Positions 1 to 32,312 of a stretch of DNA of 64,000 nt are shown one piece after another (within the stretch, counting starts at the first letter, position 1; every line of letters starts with the position of its first letter). Below the pieces are notes generated by a model that was given only the letters and a program-made list of their open reading frames with translations, made no database searches and had not been told where the DNA came from. A program made the translations under genes and the position numbers. The stretch is from Monoplex corrugatus (lineage: Eukaryota; Mollusca; Gastropoda; Littorinimorpha; Ranellidae), in NCBI GenBank assembly GCA_030674185.1, contig CM060308.1, forward strand, positions 41,440,357 to 41,504,356, written 5' to 3'.

Positions 1-798
1 ATTTTTGTATATATACTTACATTGAAGTGTTTGAATAATTCTGAATGAGAGTACTGCTTGATTTAGTTTGGTCCATCACTCAACTGTGCAAGTGGAAAGT
101 GGTGCAGTTAGTTTCTGTGTGCTATCAGCATTAGGCGAATTGTGTTTTTCTCTTCCTCTTTGTTAGTATACATGTATGTATGTGTGTACATGTATGTGTG
201 CATGTGGGTGTGTGCATGTGTGCACATGTGCTTGTGTGTTTATTACTTGTGTGATAAATTAGCATAGATACGAATACTGATATCAAGTGATGTTTGTGGA
301 AACTGAGAAATAGCAGTGGCAGAGATAAACGGATTTTTAATGCAAACAGATGAAATGGCTGTATTTGTGTAAATGAGTGACACTTTGATGTATTCCTCAG
401 CAGTTTTGTTGTTTTGTTTTTGTTGTTTTTGCTTTTGTTTGTTCTGGATTAATCAGATGATTGAAAAAAAAGACTGGTTTTGGAGTTGACAAAGTTGAGC
501 TTCAGAACCATTATGACATCTGTACCTCTGTGTTCGCATACTAAGAACACAGAAATATCTACTGATGCATTTTCAATTACTGTTGTATAGTGTTTATGCA
601 CAAGCTTACAGTTTTCAGTTTTACCTTGAGTATTTTCCGTCACATGGTATCTGTGGTATTATTGTTGGTGCTTATTGAAATTTTCCAAGAGTGGCGATGC
701 TTTGATAAGTAAATTGAGAACTGAAAATGAAATAACCCAGATAGCTCCCTGTGTCAAAAAGTGAGTCTGCCTTTGTCTGTTATGCTTTTGTAAAGCAC

Positions 799-860
799 AT
801 GACCGGTTGACATGTAGAAGTCAAAATTTATGACCAGTTGACATGTAGAAGTCAAAATTT
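799..860. repeat. 31-bp tandem duplication
   Basis: Two adjacent near-identical 31-bp copies (starts 799 and 830) differing at one position. Each contains TTGACATGTAGAAGTCAA, whose ends TTGAC/GTCAA are themselves inverted. Confidence 0.8.
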
Positions 861-950
861 TATACTTCATTTGTACAACTTCTTTGACATTGTATATGTT
901 ATAGATCATCTGTTTAACATGCTTATATATAGAGAGAGTAGTAAGGACTA

Positions 951-1020
951 GCTGTAAGACAGGTCCACTGGGACCTAATGCTATTATCCTTGAGTAATAG
1001 GGTATTTTGAAGTATGAAGG
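951..1020 (-). repeat. Dispersed repeat family E, copy 1
   Basis: The reverse complement matches 46655-46723 over about 70 bp, sharing the block ATTACTCAAGGATAATAGCA and the ending GGACCTGTCTTACAG. It is 40 bp upstream of the first visible exon. The element class is not recognised. Confidence 0.6.
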
Positions 1021-1056
1021 TTCCTTTGTCATACAATTTTTGTTTTGAATCGACAG

Positions 1057-20208
<19,152 letters not shown>

Positions 20209-20337
20209 CTGCCAATGAACAACTCTTGGTACTTGTGGTGAAAAAGTCTGTATATCAGTGAAACAGTGCCATGGAGAAGGAAACCCCCTCCCCCCCCCTC
20301 CCCAGTCCAACCCACAGAATGTTCGTTTGCTTGAGAC

Positions 20338-20919
20338 AATACACAGGCATGGGAATTCTCCTCGGATCCGCTATTTTCAGCGGAAATCAACCTAGCGTCC
20401 TCGGGGAAAAAAAATTGAGCTCCTCGGATTCTCGAGAAAGGCAAAAAAACCAAAAACATTCGTAACCATGCCGATCCAGAATTTTATAGTGCGCGATTCC
20501 GGTGTAGCGTTCAATCTTTGCAGCCGCCCGCTAATGCTGCTAGCAGCGTCCGCGCTTTCTATAGGTAGTTGCATCGCCGGGCACATCCGCTTTTGCGAGT
20601 GAGTCAGCGGCTTTGAACGCAGCAATACTATCCCTTCAGCGGCCATTTTTCTTTTTGAAGCATTCGAGGCAGTGAGCGGTTGCATGATTTAAAAACAGTC
20701 ACACATTCCAGTGAGCGATTGAAGATGTCATCAGTGGCAAGAATTGTTAATCGAATTTGAATAATTTTACAATGGAAATATGCCTGAAAGTGATGCCCAG
20801 ATATGCCCAGATTGCGCAGATTTTGATGTAGCAGAAAAAATTTTTCCGGGGGGGGCATGCCCCCGGACCCCCCTAGTTTCAGAGGATTCTCCTTATACCA
20901 ATTCCCATGCCTGAATACA
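20338..20919. mobile_element. 570-bp terminal-inverted-repeat transposon (hAT-like?)
   Basis: Perfect 14-bp inverted ends, CAGGCATGGGAATT at 20344 and its complement ending at 20913, flanked by AATACA at 20338-20343 and 20914-20919. Near the right end is a strong palindrome of G5CATGC5 type (about 20849-20866). No coding capacity. CAGG termini suggest hAT, but a 6-bp rather than 8-bp duplication leaves the superfamily open. It starts 136 bp after the stop codon, so it is probably inside the 3' UTR. Confidence 0.8.
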
Positions 20920-20944
20920 GAAAGCAGAAAGATTTTAAGTCTCT

Positions 20945-21260
20945 TGTGTGTGCGCATGTGCAGACATTGGTGTATACATACAATGCATACAGTCCGTGTC
21001 GGTGAATGCAGACTCACAGTTATATATCTGTTGTATGAGTGTGCACATATGTACATGCATACACACACACACACCATACACTGTATATGCACACACACAT
21101 ACGTAAGAACACACAGAGGTGCACATGCACACATGTGCACATGCACACACACATGTGCTCTTGCAAACCCCCCCCCCCCACACACACATACATACAAATA
21201 CACACACACCACACACACACACTCACACAAGACACACACACAACATACACATACACATTC
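20945..21260. repeat. AC/GT and ATGC-rich repeats
   Basis: Interrupted (AC)n with CATGCACACATGTGCACATG palindromic patches and a short C9 run near 21170. Confidence 0.85.
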
Positions 21261-21835
21261 AGCAGCAGGGAAAATACCTAAGTCGCGAATTAAGACAGGG
21301 GAATAGAAATGATTTTATATAGAGCAGAGACGCTTAGCAAACGATAAACTCGTGTGAGGTATAGTTTTTCTTATCTGTGTTTTTTTTATTTAAAGGTTTT
21401 GACATGTCTCGCTGTTGATTGTTTGTTTGTTTGTTTTGATGCTGCCCTCATTGATGTATGCTCAAGTTTCATGGCCACCTGAAACAGTTCACTTGCAAGT
21501 GGTGGCTGTGAAAACTTCCCACCTGCAGTGAGCTGTTATGACAGTCTTTCAAATTTTGATGTCTTTCTCAGTTTGCCTGATGTAAAGATCTAACTGCTAA
21601 GTTAGTATGACTTTCTGGGATGAACGTAGCAAAAGCAGTTGCAGAGGTTATAATAGCAGTATTAGTATTAATGATGGTGGTGTTCGTGTTCATATGATTG
21701 TGGTGATGATAATGATGAAGATGATGGTGATATGGTTTGAAGTGGCACAACTTAGAAAACAAGCTGTTTTACCTAATCCACTGCTAATCTCACTTTGTAC
21801 ACTGGATTCAAAGGACGATCAATGTATTCAGACAG

Positions 21836-21960
21836 CTTCCTTTTTTGGACAAAAATCATTACAGAAAATCAGATTTTGTGCTTCTCAAGGTCATTGTGAC
21901 CTTGAAGAAACTAGTTGTGATATAACGTGGCTTGCATGAGGGCAAGATAGACTGATAGAC
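21836..21960. repeat. Nuclear-receptor-site repeat, copy 1 (perfect ERE palindrome)
   Basis: Contains AGGTCATTGTGACCT at 21888-21902, an exact AGGTCA-n3-TGACCT inverted repeat, with CA/TG extending the arms to eight bases. It is related to 23560-23870 and 29140-29480 by the TGACCTTGA(A/G) arm and context. Function not shown. Confidence 0.6.
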
Positions 21961-22231
21961 TATGAAACATAAAAATGGATGTCATTTTACAGAAGGTCCC
22001 AAGAAAGTGCTTTTCTTCCTCAGAAGGTGCTAATTTCAGGCTTTTTGTTTTGGTCCACCCACATGACGTGGACACATTGTTGTCCAAACTTCCACATTCA
22101 TAATGTTCAGCAATCGGTACCTTTGGCCCAGATTTGGTGAGAAAACCTTGCTAACAAATTTTTGTCATACAGACACAAATACACCTACATGCAGGCCAGC
22201 ACAGACACATACATACATACATACAGAGACA

Positions 22232-22362
22232 CAGACACACCTCTGTATCTCTGTCTGGTCAGTATGAAACAATCTCTTATCACACACCTCTGTATCTCTG
22301 GTCAGTATGAAACAATCTCCCAACACACACCTCTGTCTGGTCAGTATGAAACAATCTCCCAT
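22232..22362. repeat. Three-copy tandem repeat of about 45 bp
   Basis: GGTCAGTATGAAACAATCTC occurs three times, each preceded by a CACACCTCTGT block. Lengths vary by loss of a CTGTATCT segment. Confidence 0.85.
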
Positions 22363-22414
22363 TTTTAGAAGACAGATTTAAAAACAATTCTTTGAGAGAG
22401 ACAGAGAGATGGAG

Positions 22415-22538
<124 letters not shown>

Positions 22539-22965
22539 TGCAGCTTATTGTACATTTTCAGTGTTACTGGAACATGGATGATAAAGGACTCTGTGTTTCA
22601 CTCTAGCCAAATATACCCTATGTTCTCTCTGACTGACTAATTTATAAACAACATAAACTGAATTGAACTGGACAAATAGCAACATTGTTGTATTTGTGAA
22701 ATGTAGTTAATCTTCAGAACTCGCATGGGAACAGTTTCGCTCCAGCCCTTGCAACCCTGTCAGTCCACACAGCAAATCGCTTGGTCTGGGGTGATGTACT
22801 CTTCAATCCACTGAGTGAGTTCTGATGAGGTGTCACTTTAAAAAAATTCAGTCGGCAGTAACTGTGGGGAAGAGCTAGTGTTTTGCATAAGTTTGATCAT
22901 GTCTACACATACATGCTGCTTTCCCTTTGTTTATTTTTCTATGTTTTAATGTACATACTGCTATC

Positions 22966-22971
22966 AATAAA
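22966..22971 (+). promoter_or_regulatory. Possible polyadenylation signal AATAAA
   Basis: First clear plus-strand AATAAA I found after the RPS6KC1 stop (2.75 kb downstream), followed by GTGTATG. Others occur near 23845 and 24330. Which one is used cannot be told from sequence. Confidence 0.3.
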
Positions 22972-23024
22972 GTGTATGCTGAAAAAAATACGACTTTGAA
23001 GTGCAGTTCAAAACTTGCTTTGCA

Positions 23025-23225
23025 GAACAGCACAAGTGTTGGAACAGATACATGAGAGTGGATTAGAGGATGATGCTGAAGTTGAGCATTACAAAAGGCC
23101 CAAGGAAACTGAAGATGGTCTTAATGGTTAGAAGTGTTGGAACAGATATTGAGAGTAGATTAATGGATAATGCTGAAGTTGAGCATTACGAAAGACCCAA
23201 GGAGACTGAAGATGGTCAAAACGGT
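23025..23225 (+). repeat. 98-bp tandem duplication with exon-like first copy
   Basis: AAGTGTTGGAACAGATA starts two adjacent copies (23034 and 23132), each ending AACTGAAGATGGTC-like then GGTTAG. Copy 1 follows TTGCTTTGCAG and in one frame reads VLEQIHESGLEDDAEVEHYK then RPKETEDGLNG and stop. Copy 2 has lost that frame. It could be a terminal exon relic or part of an unknown repeat. No protein family recognised. Confidence 0.4.
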
Positions 23226-23423
23226 TAGATATTCAATGAGGTTCCCAACAGAAACTTCATCAAAGCAGATGATGAGTCTGAGGAAGCATATAGTAGCAAC
23301 ATTTGAGGCCAGTGATGTTGCGAGTGATAAAGATGGAAATGAAGATGAATTTATCTTTCTAGTGATGTATAATGTATTGTTTTCATATGAAGAGAACTCC
23401 CACAATCAGAGAGAGAGGCATAT

Positions 23424-23425
23424 TG

Positions 23426-23456
<31 letters not shown>

Positions 23457-23461
23457 TGTGT

Positions 23462-23532
<71 letters not shown>
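23424..23532. repeat. (GT)n microsatellite
   Basis: Interrupted then pure GT run of about 108 bp. Confidence 0.95.
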
Positions 23533-23535
<3 letters not shown>

Positions 23536-23559
23536 CAAGGTTTTCTCAGCTATTTATGA

Positions 23560-23870
23560 TTGAATCTTTACCAAATTTTGATGTAAGCTGTAAACGATTG
23601 AAAAGTCACAAAAGAGTAAGTGTGGGAAGTGAATCTCCAAGGTCAAGGTCACTTTCTCAGGAACTTCTTATATATTGAAAATCTCTTTCCACTGTAGTGA
23701 AATCTACCATTGACTTCAGTGATCTCTTTCCATTGTTATAACACTACCATTGTCCTCAATGCGCGCCAATTTCATTCCAGCTCAAAGCTTTTTTCAAGAT
23801 CACAGTGACCTTGAGAAGTAACCTGCAAAATTTGGAATTTCTGTAATAAATTTTCATAGAAAGAGAGATT
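23560..23870. repeat. Nuclear-receptor-site repeat, copy 2
   Basis: AAGGTCAAGGTCAC at 23639-23652 and, 161 bp on, TCACAGTGACCTTGA at 23800-23814. The first contains TCAAGGTCA, the extended half-site bound by NR5A/ERR-type receptors. The second is one mismatch from an ERE palindrome. The same arrangement is seen at 29236/29400. Confidence 0.6.
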
Positions 23871-24177
23871 GTAAGAGTGACCTGAGAATGTTGTTGTCTT
23901 TTACATGCAATACTTTGTTCAGAGATGAAGCTTTAATAGATGTGATATGCACCAATTTTGTAACCGGTGATACAGATATAGATCTGTTTCATGTCTTGTT
24001 TTGATATAGGTTGTGCCTGTACTGTGGGGTAATTCATTGAATCTGTGGATATATTGGTGTTGTTTTTTGTTGTGTCGTTTTGTTTGAATGACCGGTTTGA
24101 TGTTGTAGGTGATTTTGGTTGTCATTAATTGTTGTTTAGTGTGATTGATTGGATGTTAGCTTGATGGTGCATTACAC

Positions 24178-24320
24178 AAATGCATGCATGCATACACACA
24201 CTTAAGTACAAACACACCCACACCCCCACACTACACACATGCATGCATGCACATATGCGCGCGCACACACATACACTAGAGTTGCATTCCTTCTCTCTCT
24301 CATTTATATACACACATGCA
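24178..24320. repeat. ATGC/AC-rich repeats
   Basis: ATGCATGC and CACACA stretches with GCGCGCACACACA. Confidence 0.75.
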
Positions 24321-24844
24321 TGCCAAATTTAATAAACACCATGAGGGTGCGTATGGGACCCGGAGCACCAATGCCTCACCACTCTTTGGACAATCACCTC
24401 CAAAGCTTCTGACGCCACTCGATAGTCATTTCATCAAGCAACTGGGCACTGTCCATGCGTTGCATGACCCATTTGGGCCCAGTCATCAGTTACCTTGTTT
24501 ACAAACCGAATGGCAAGGCACATGCATGCACAGTCACTCACACACATGATTTTATGTGCTTACTAGTATGCACTATCACCAATACACTCTATAAGATTCC
24601 TTATAAAATCACAAGATTTTGTTCTTATCAAAGCTGGGAGGTTGGACACTGATTTAATGGGTATTTGTTCTTTAGTGTTATTGTTCTGTATGCAAACATG
24701 ATACACATATTAAATTTTGCAGCTTAGAAACTGATTGAACTAATGAAATCGTTTATGATTTTGTTTGAAAATGTTACAGATTTATGGTATGATCAAGACT
24801 GCTGTATTCTGCAGATGAGTTTGTGGGAAGTAGGCTAACCAATC

Positions 24845-24847
<3 letters not shown>

Positions 24848-24927
<80 letters not shown>

Positions 24928-24992
24928 GTTGTGTGTTGTGTGTGTGTATATGTGTGTGTGCGTGTATGTATGTATGATTGTGTGTGCCTGCA
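24848..24992. repeat. (GT)n microsatellite
   Basis: About 100 bp of GT followed by GTAT-interrupted repeats. Confidence 0.95.
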
Positions 24993-25059
24993 TGCGTATG
25001 TTTGTGTATATTTTATGTATGTGTCTGAGAGCGACACAGAGAGTTTGAAGTTTGTTTGA

Positions 25060-25421
<362 letters not shown>

Positions 25422-25439
25422 TGAATGAATATATTTCTT

Positions 25440-26460
25440 CATCTGATCTAATCTCTGTTGTTGTAATTGAAAATGACAGAGGATGAAATACTTTTCAGTG
25501 AAATTTGGTTTGAAATAATCAGTAAAGTGTATTGAAACAGCAAAGTTTAGAGATAAGCAAAATCTGTCACAATAGTAAGCAACCTTAAACTAGATGTCAG
25601 TTTTAAGTGATGTAATGATGATGAAATTCTTTGCAGATTGAAGAATGTCAGCAACTGCACCAGTGTTCTAGATTTGAAGAACTTATGTGTTCAGAATGTG
25701 TGCCATTTAAGTTAAACCAGTTTGTCGTAAACACAGTTGTATCGTCTTGGGGCATTGTGTATTCAAAATTGTAAACTGAAAGCTGCATTCTTGTTGCATT
25801 CCATTTGTGTTGAATTGTCATTCTTACTGTGCTTGTGTTAAAACCAGAAACATATAAAAATAGAACATGAATACATACTTCTTGGACGAAAGTAGACGTG
25901 TGAAAAATTTTTGTTGGCTGTCACGGACAAAAAAAGAAACAAAATCACTTATTCAGGATGTAAAGAACAGTAAATGACAGTACTTATTTTTGAATCATTT
26001 GAGTTACATTCTTATTTTATTCATTAGATATATTCTCATGTTCTGTATTCATGTGCCTCTGGTTCAGATTCATTTTTGAATGCTTGCAGTTGCTTGTATT
26101 TAACCAAGTTGCAGATGGAAAAAAAATCTATGTCATTTCTTGAATTGTATTGAATCGTTTTCTACGCATGCTGTGGACATGCTGTAAAGATATGTATCAA
26201 ATGTCATTTCACATTGTGTTGTATGAAAGGAATTTTCACTCTTCATAAACTTGTCAGCTCCCATTTTTATCTTGCAAGTTCTCCATTTTACCACTTCTTT
26301 ACATCCTTAGCCCCCCTTCTTTTTCTTCTTTTGTTTTTTTTAATTTTCTTTTATTTTTTATTTTATTTTTTTAAGAATACATAACTGCAGTACTGTACAC
26401 AGAGATTGTGTTTTCTACAGTATTTTCACTTTGATGCGAATTTTGTTTCTTAATCTATGG
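25440..26460. other. Unique AT-rich spacer
   Basis: No exon, RNA gene or known repeat recognised. It contains T-rich stretches near 26330-26375. Confidence 0.6.
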
Positions 26461-26467
26461 AGTAAGA

Positions 26468-26469
<2 letters not shown>

Positions 26470-26523
<54 letters not shown>

Positions 26524-26537
26524 TGTGGTGAGTGTGG

Positions 26538-26597
<60 letters not shown>
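26470..26597. repeat. (GT)n then (GA)n compound microsatellite
   Basis: GT run to about 26530, short GTGGTGAGTG link, then GA run to 26597. Confidence 0.95.
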
Positions 26598-26600
<3 letters not shown>

Positions 26601-26751
26601 ATTCCTCAAGGATTAGAAAGAAAAATTGAGTAGAATCTTCTACATATTGATACTTTGTAACAGAGTTTTCTTTTCTGTTTGTTTAAAGTAGAATATGAGT
26701 GTGTGTCACGCGCATGTGTGTGTGTTTTGTGTGTGTGTGTTGTGTGTGTGT

Positions 26752-26904
<153 letters not shown>

Positions 26905-27139
26905 TCACTTCTCCTCCCAGTAGTAAAAGACTGGGTATTGTCTGTTTAGTCTGATGATCAACTTTTCATTTTTTTCTTTACATCAGTAAGTACCCTGACC
27001 TCATGGGCCATAGCTAAAACACCAGTGTGAAAACATACAGACAGTAGTATGACAGTAATGTATGGTTTGACACTAGTGGATTTGGTTTTGCTTGTTTTAA
27101 TCCAAAGTTCTTCATCCATGTAATGCCTGAAATTTAGTT

Positions 27140-27415
27140 AATATGTCCCTAAATAAACACACGCACACATACACATGCATGGACGCATGCATGCACATGT
27201 GCGCACACATACACATACAAAGCACAGTTCATTTCTCTCTCTTTCACACACACACACACACACACCACACACACACACACACACAACACACACACTTCCC
27301 CAACAAACAAACAAACAAACAACAACAAACAAACAAACAAACAAACAAAGTGCTTGGCTTCAAAGTGAAAATAATCTTCTCCTTTTGTCTCTTTAATGTT
27401 GAAGGATCAGGAAAA

Positions 27416-27498
<83 letters not shown>

Positions 27499-27506
27499 AC
27501 ACACAA

Positions 27507-27547
<41 letters not shown>

Positions 27548-27990
27548 ACACATCAACATACTCTCTAACCCGCACACCTTACACGAAACACATATTCACA
27601 CACGCTCACATGTGCATGCGCACCACCATAAGCCATACACACACATTCACAACACACCACACACACACACACACACACACACCACACACACAACACACAC
27701 ACACACAAAACACACACACACACACACACTACACACACACACACACACACACACCACACACACACACACACACACAGAGTCACTTTGTTTACTCACACAT
27801 GCTTGCACACACACACACACACACACTATACACACACACACACACACAGACACACAAACACACACACACACACACACACGCACATCATGCTTGCATGCAT
27901 GCCCACACCACCACACACACCACACGCACATGCGCGCACGCACGCATGCACACACAAACACACACACGCGCACACACACACACATGGATT
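27140..27990. repeat. (AC)n cluster with CAAA repeats
   Basis: Several AC arrays separated by an AAAC/CAAA stretch (27300-27348) and a 60-bp unique link. Palindromic ATGCGCGCACGCACGCATGC-like patch near 27928-27950. Overlapping frames are artefacts. Confidence 0.93.
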
Positions 27991-28209
27991 GTCAGTTTAT
28001 TTTGAAAAAAAAGTGTATCACAAAATATAAAACAAAATACTACTACAAAAGAAAAGAAAAGGACATAAAAACAGGAGATGCAACAAGACTTGAAAAGGCT
28101 GCAGTTTTCAAGTTGTGTGACTAATTGGTGTCTGAAACTATCAGAAGAGCTATCATCCTGGAAAAATGTGTGCAGTGATAGGCTCTTGACATTCAGGTGT
28201 AAGAGCCTG

Positions 28210-28228
28210 CAGGTGTGTGTGTGTGGGC

Positions 28229-28303
<75 letters not shown>

Positions 28304-28330
28304 TGAGTGTCACAGTGTGTGTGTGTGCAT
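28210..28330. repeat. (GT)n microsatellite
   Basis: GT run with a GGGCGCGCACG interruption at its start. Confidence 0.93.
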
Positions 28331-28483
28331 TCTTATTTGTTTCATGTAATACTGACATGTATGTCAAAAGTTTGGAAGGTCTTGTTGATTGGTAATGTAC
28401 CAGTACAATGTGTATAAATTAATCTGAAACTAAGCAGTTTCAATCTGTCTGTGTCTCTCTGTCCTGCTCTCTTTTTTCAGCTC

Positions 28484-28735
28484 TGTCTCTCTCTCTCTCT
28501 CTCTCTCTCCCACAACACCACACACACACACACACACACACATACACACCACACACACACGCACACACACCACCACACACACACACACACCAAACACACA
28601 CACACACACACCAAACACACACACACACACACACCACACACACATAAACACACACACACACACACACATACACACACTCACACACACACACACACACACA
28701 CACGCACAGCACACAACCCCACACCAACACACACA
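28484..28735. repeat. (TC)n then interrupted (AC)n
   Basis: TCTCTC changes into CACA with repeated CACACCA and CACCAAACAC interruptions. Confidence 0.93.
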
Positions 28736-28960
28736 CACCTGACAAGGATCTCATTACAGATTGTAACTCTGATGGAAACATCAGTAATGCTGTGTTATGT
28801 ACTTACAGTGTTTTCAATGTGACGTGTTACTTACAATGTTGTCAGTGTGGTGTGCACACATGTTTACTACATAATTGCATGTAATTTATTTTTCTTTTCA
28901 ATCTCCCTTTTTCTAAAAAAAAGAAAAAAGGGAAGATTGATCCATATTGACCGGAAGGAG

Positions 28961-28962
<2 letters not shown>

Positions 28963-29025
<63 letters not shown>

Positions 29026-29026
29026 T

Positions 29027-29103
<77 letters not shown>
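28963..29103. repeat. (GT)n then (GA)n compound microsatellite
   Basis: About 98 bp of GT followed by 42 bp of GA. Confidence 0.95.
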
Positions 29104-29106
<3 letters not shown>

Positions 29107-29139
29107 CCAAAAAACCGTTAAAAAGATGTTCTCAGCTGT

Positions 29140-29480
29140 TCCTGAATGGATCTTCACATGAACTATGCCAGTTTTGGGTCAAAGGTGTGGACCACTGACG
29201 GGTCATGGATTCCTAAGTTTGGAAGTTATTGCACCAAGGTCAAGGTCACAGGGACCAAAACAATTTACCTAAAAGCAGCACTTTTGCAGAGCAGTTCGTC
29301 AGTAACTTGTGATATTTCAATGCTGTTTTAATTGTCGTGACAGTCTACCATTCTCCTTTCTTGGCCTCAAGTTTTACTTCATCTAGTGCTTCTTCAAAGT
29401 CACAGTGACCTTGAAATGTACAAAATGTGGATTCTTCCGAATATAATTTTTGTGTAATAAAAAGGACATTGTTAGATTGG
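29140..29480. repeat. Nuclear-receptor-site repeat, copy 3
   Basis: AAGGTCAAGGTCAC at 29236-29249 and TCACAGTGACCTTGA at 29400-29414, 164 bp apart, matching copy 2 in order, orientation and spacing. Confidence 0.62.
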
Positions 29481-29523
29481 CTTAATCATCTTTGTTTAAC
29501 ATTTTTATTGTAAATAAAAAGAA

Positions 29524-29680
29524 ATTTAACCGTATGACTCCTTTTACCCTATTCATTTGCTTCTTGCATTATCAGTAACGATAGTAAAACAGAAAATGAA
29601 CCCTTTCATTTGCTTGACCTTTTCATTTACTTCCTGTGGGAAGCTGGTGGATAGGGTAAGGGAGGGAAAGGGTTGAAATG
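29524..29680. mobile_element. TTAA foldback MITE copy 2 (degenerate)
   Basis: TTTAACCGTATGACTCC, CCCTATTCATTTGCTTC, then GGAAGCTGGTGGATAGGGTA and GGAAAGGGTTGAA: the family block order with extra decay. Confidence 0.65.
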
Positions 29681-29959
29681 TACCTTTGTTCATAATGCCT
29701 GAAATGCCAGCAATGAGCACCTTAGTTTGTCTGCCAGAAGAAAATGTATGTGACATTTTGTGCAGTGAGAGAGAGAAAGATGCAGTTGTGGTTTAGTCTC
29801 TTTGGATTTAATTACTCATTTGTAATTTGATTATTTGTTTATCTCATTTGTAATTTGATTATTTGTTTATATATTGATGCTTTAAAATTCCAGCACAAAT
29901 GCCTGATCTTGCCTGAAATGATAATGGAATGTGTTAAGAATGCTGAATTCACAAAAATT

Positions 29960-30305
29960 TAAGATAGTAAATGAACAAATGAACACAAACAGAAAGAAAG
30001 AAAAAATGAGAAAATAATGGAGTGAAAGAAAAAAAAATCACAAACAAACAAACAAAAACAAAGAAAAAGAGAAGATAATTAAATGAAAGACCAGGGAAAA
30101 AACTGAGGGAAATATGACTGAATGAAAAAAAAAAAGAAGAAAATAAACAGAAAAAAAAGAAAGAAAAGGAGAAGAGAATAAAATAAAAAATAACAAACAA
30201 ACAAACAAATAGACAAACAAAAATGAACCCCCCCCCCCCCCAGAAAGTAATGAAATGAACCAAAAACAAACAAACAAAAAACAAAACAAAAAATGAAACA
30301 ATACC
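29960..30305. repeat. A-rich AAAC/GAAA tract with C12
   Basis: About 340 bp of A-rich simple sequence, including a C run at 30229-30241. Confidence 0.85.
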
Positions 30306-30723
30306 TGAGACAAGTATTAAAATTGCCAAAGAGCGGAGTGCATTGCTGACAAATTAAACGTTTACGTCTGTTTAGATAGATTTTAATCTTACAGGAAAGT
30401 GGAAATCTGCTGTTAACCCTCTTGAGGTTAGCAAGGGTATTTTTGTTTTACTATAAAGAATAGTAACCTCATTTTCTGTGACAAACACCCTTCTTTGTTT
30501 CTGCTTTGTTGTTTCTCTGTCTGCTGCAGATCTTTCTATCATCTTTTTGTCTGTCTGCTTAGATGTTCAGTTAACTTTACCCCCCTCCCTCCACTCCTTT
30601 AGAAAGTTTGTGTAATCCTTGAGATTTCTACTAGATTTCTGTACTCTGATGTATGACTCACTTCTAGAAGTGGATGTTGATATTGGGATGGGCGCTAGCT
30701 GCCCTTTTGACTGTGCTGTTGGT

Positions 30724-30793
30724 ACATGTGTGTGTGTATGTGTGTGTGTATGTATGTGTGTGTGCGTGTGTATGTGTGTGCGTGCGTGCGTGC

Positions 30794-30854
<61 letters not shown>

Positions 30855-30885
30855 TGTGTGTGTGTATGTGTGTGTGTGTGTATTT
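30724..30885. repeat. (GT)n with (GTGC)n
   Basis: GT, GTAT and a CGTG tetranucleotide stretch (30779-30800). Confidence 0.93.
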
Positions 30886-31044
30886 CATTCTATGCGTTGT
30901 ACTGTTCATGTGTTATAGATATGTAGCCTTATACATTTTTAGCCGTTTTTTACCCTGCCATTAAGTTAGTCATATTTTAATTTGGGGAGTGTGCATCCTA
31001 GTGTTTTCATATCCCTATAAGCCACTTAACAGACACAGCTTTTA

Positions 31045-31922
31045 GGATCTTAACATATATGTATTTGATGACTATCCTGATGCAATTTCTTCTCTCCAAA
31101 ACTGTACCTCTGACATTGATCTCTGGATGTCATCAAATAAACTGAAACTTAACTGTGACAAGACGGAGGCTATACGTTTCTCACATCATGATATCAACAC
31201 ACTTTCTTCTTCTCTCCCTATAGGTTCTAGTTCCATTGAATTTTCTGACTGTGTCCGGGATTTAGGAGTTCTTTTAGATCATGATCTTTCTATGCAAAAA
31301 CATGTCACTAAGATATGCCAGCTTTCTTATATGGAACTAAGACGTATTGCTTCTATCCGCCCCTTTCTTACTGAGGAAGCCACTAAAACTCTTATTTCCT
31401 CTTATATTCTTTCACGCTTGGACTACTGTAATTCTATTCTAATCGGCTGCCCTTCAGTTGTCATTCAACCTCTCCAACGTGTTCAGAATTCAGCAGCTAG
31501 GCTTGTTTGTAAAGCCCCTAGATCCCAGTCATGTTCTCCTCTTCTGAAAAAGTTGCATTGGCTTCCAGTTGAACAAAGAATCAAATACAAATGTTGCTGT
31601 CTCTGTTACAAAATTCTTACTTGCTCCGCTCCCTCTTATCTGTCTGAACTTCTTCAAGTGTATGTACCATCCAGAACTCTCCGATCCTCTACCGACACAA
31701 GAACTTTCTGTGTTCCCCGTTTCAACCGGAAACTGCATAGTCAGAGAGCTTTCTCCCACTCTGCTGCCATGACCTGGAACTCCCTTCCCTATCATATTCG
31801 CCATAAGCAATGTCTTCCTTCTTTCAAGTCTAGTCTGAAGACCTATCTTTTCACTCAATACTTTCATTGATCTTCTCTTTCTCTTCTCTCTCAGCCCTGA
31901 TCATCGTTCCTACATATATGTG

Positions 31923-32008
<86 letters not shown>

Positions 32009-32239
32009 GCATGTTTATGCGAGCAAGAGAGAGGGAGAGAGAGGGAGAGAGGAAAAGAGAGAGAGAGAGAGGCTGTGCGGGAGAGAGAGAGAGTGAGCAA
32101 GGAATATCGGGAGCACGGTAGAGAGCGAGAGTATGGTTGGGGTGGGGCAAGAGAGTGAGAGTATGAGTAAGAGTATGTGTAAGCGTGATAGAATTTGATA
32201 GTAGAGAAACTGAGTGGTTGAGAGAGGGAGTGTGTTTGG

Positions 32240-32312
<73 letters not shown>

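Larger units (their letters stand above)
1..1056 (+). other. Intron upstream of the first visible RPS6KC1 exon
   Basis: AT-rich non-coding sequence with no supported exon. It ends in a T-rich stretch and a CAG acceptor at 1054-1056. It contains a short GT/ATGT-rich patch near 170-240, a 31-bp duplication and a short dispersed repeat, listed separately. The first visible exon enters at phase 0 with no start context, so this is intron and not promoter. Confidence 0.7.

Noticed and set aside
23025..23130. Alternative last exon of RPS6KC1
   Set aside because: Splicing from the phase-0 donor at 18229 would read a different frame that stops after nine codons, and exon 12 already gives the family's C-terminus.
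24316..24549. 77-codon frame near 24.4 kb
   Set aside because: No domain, splice context or conservation signal seen, and it begins and ends in AC/ATGC repeats.
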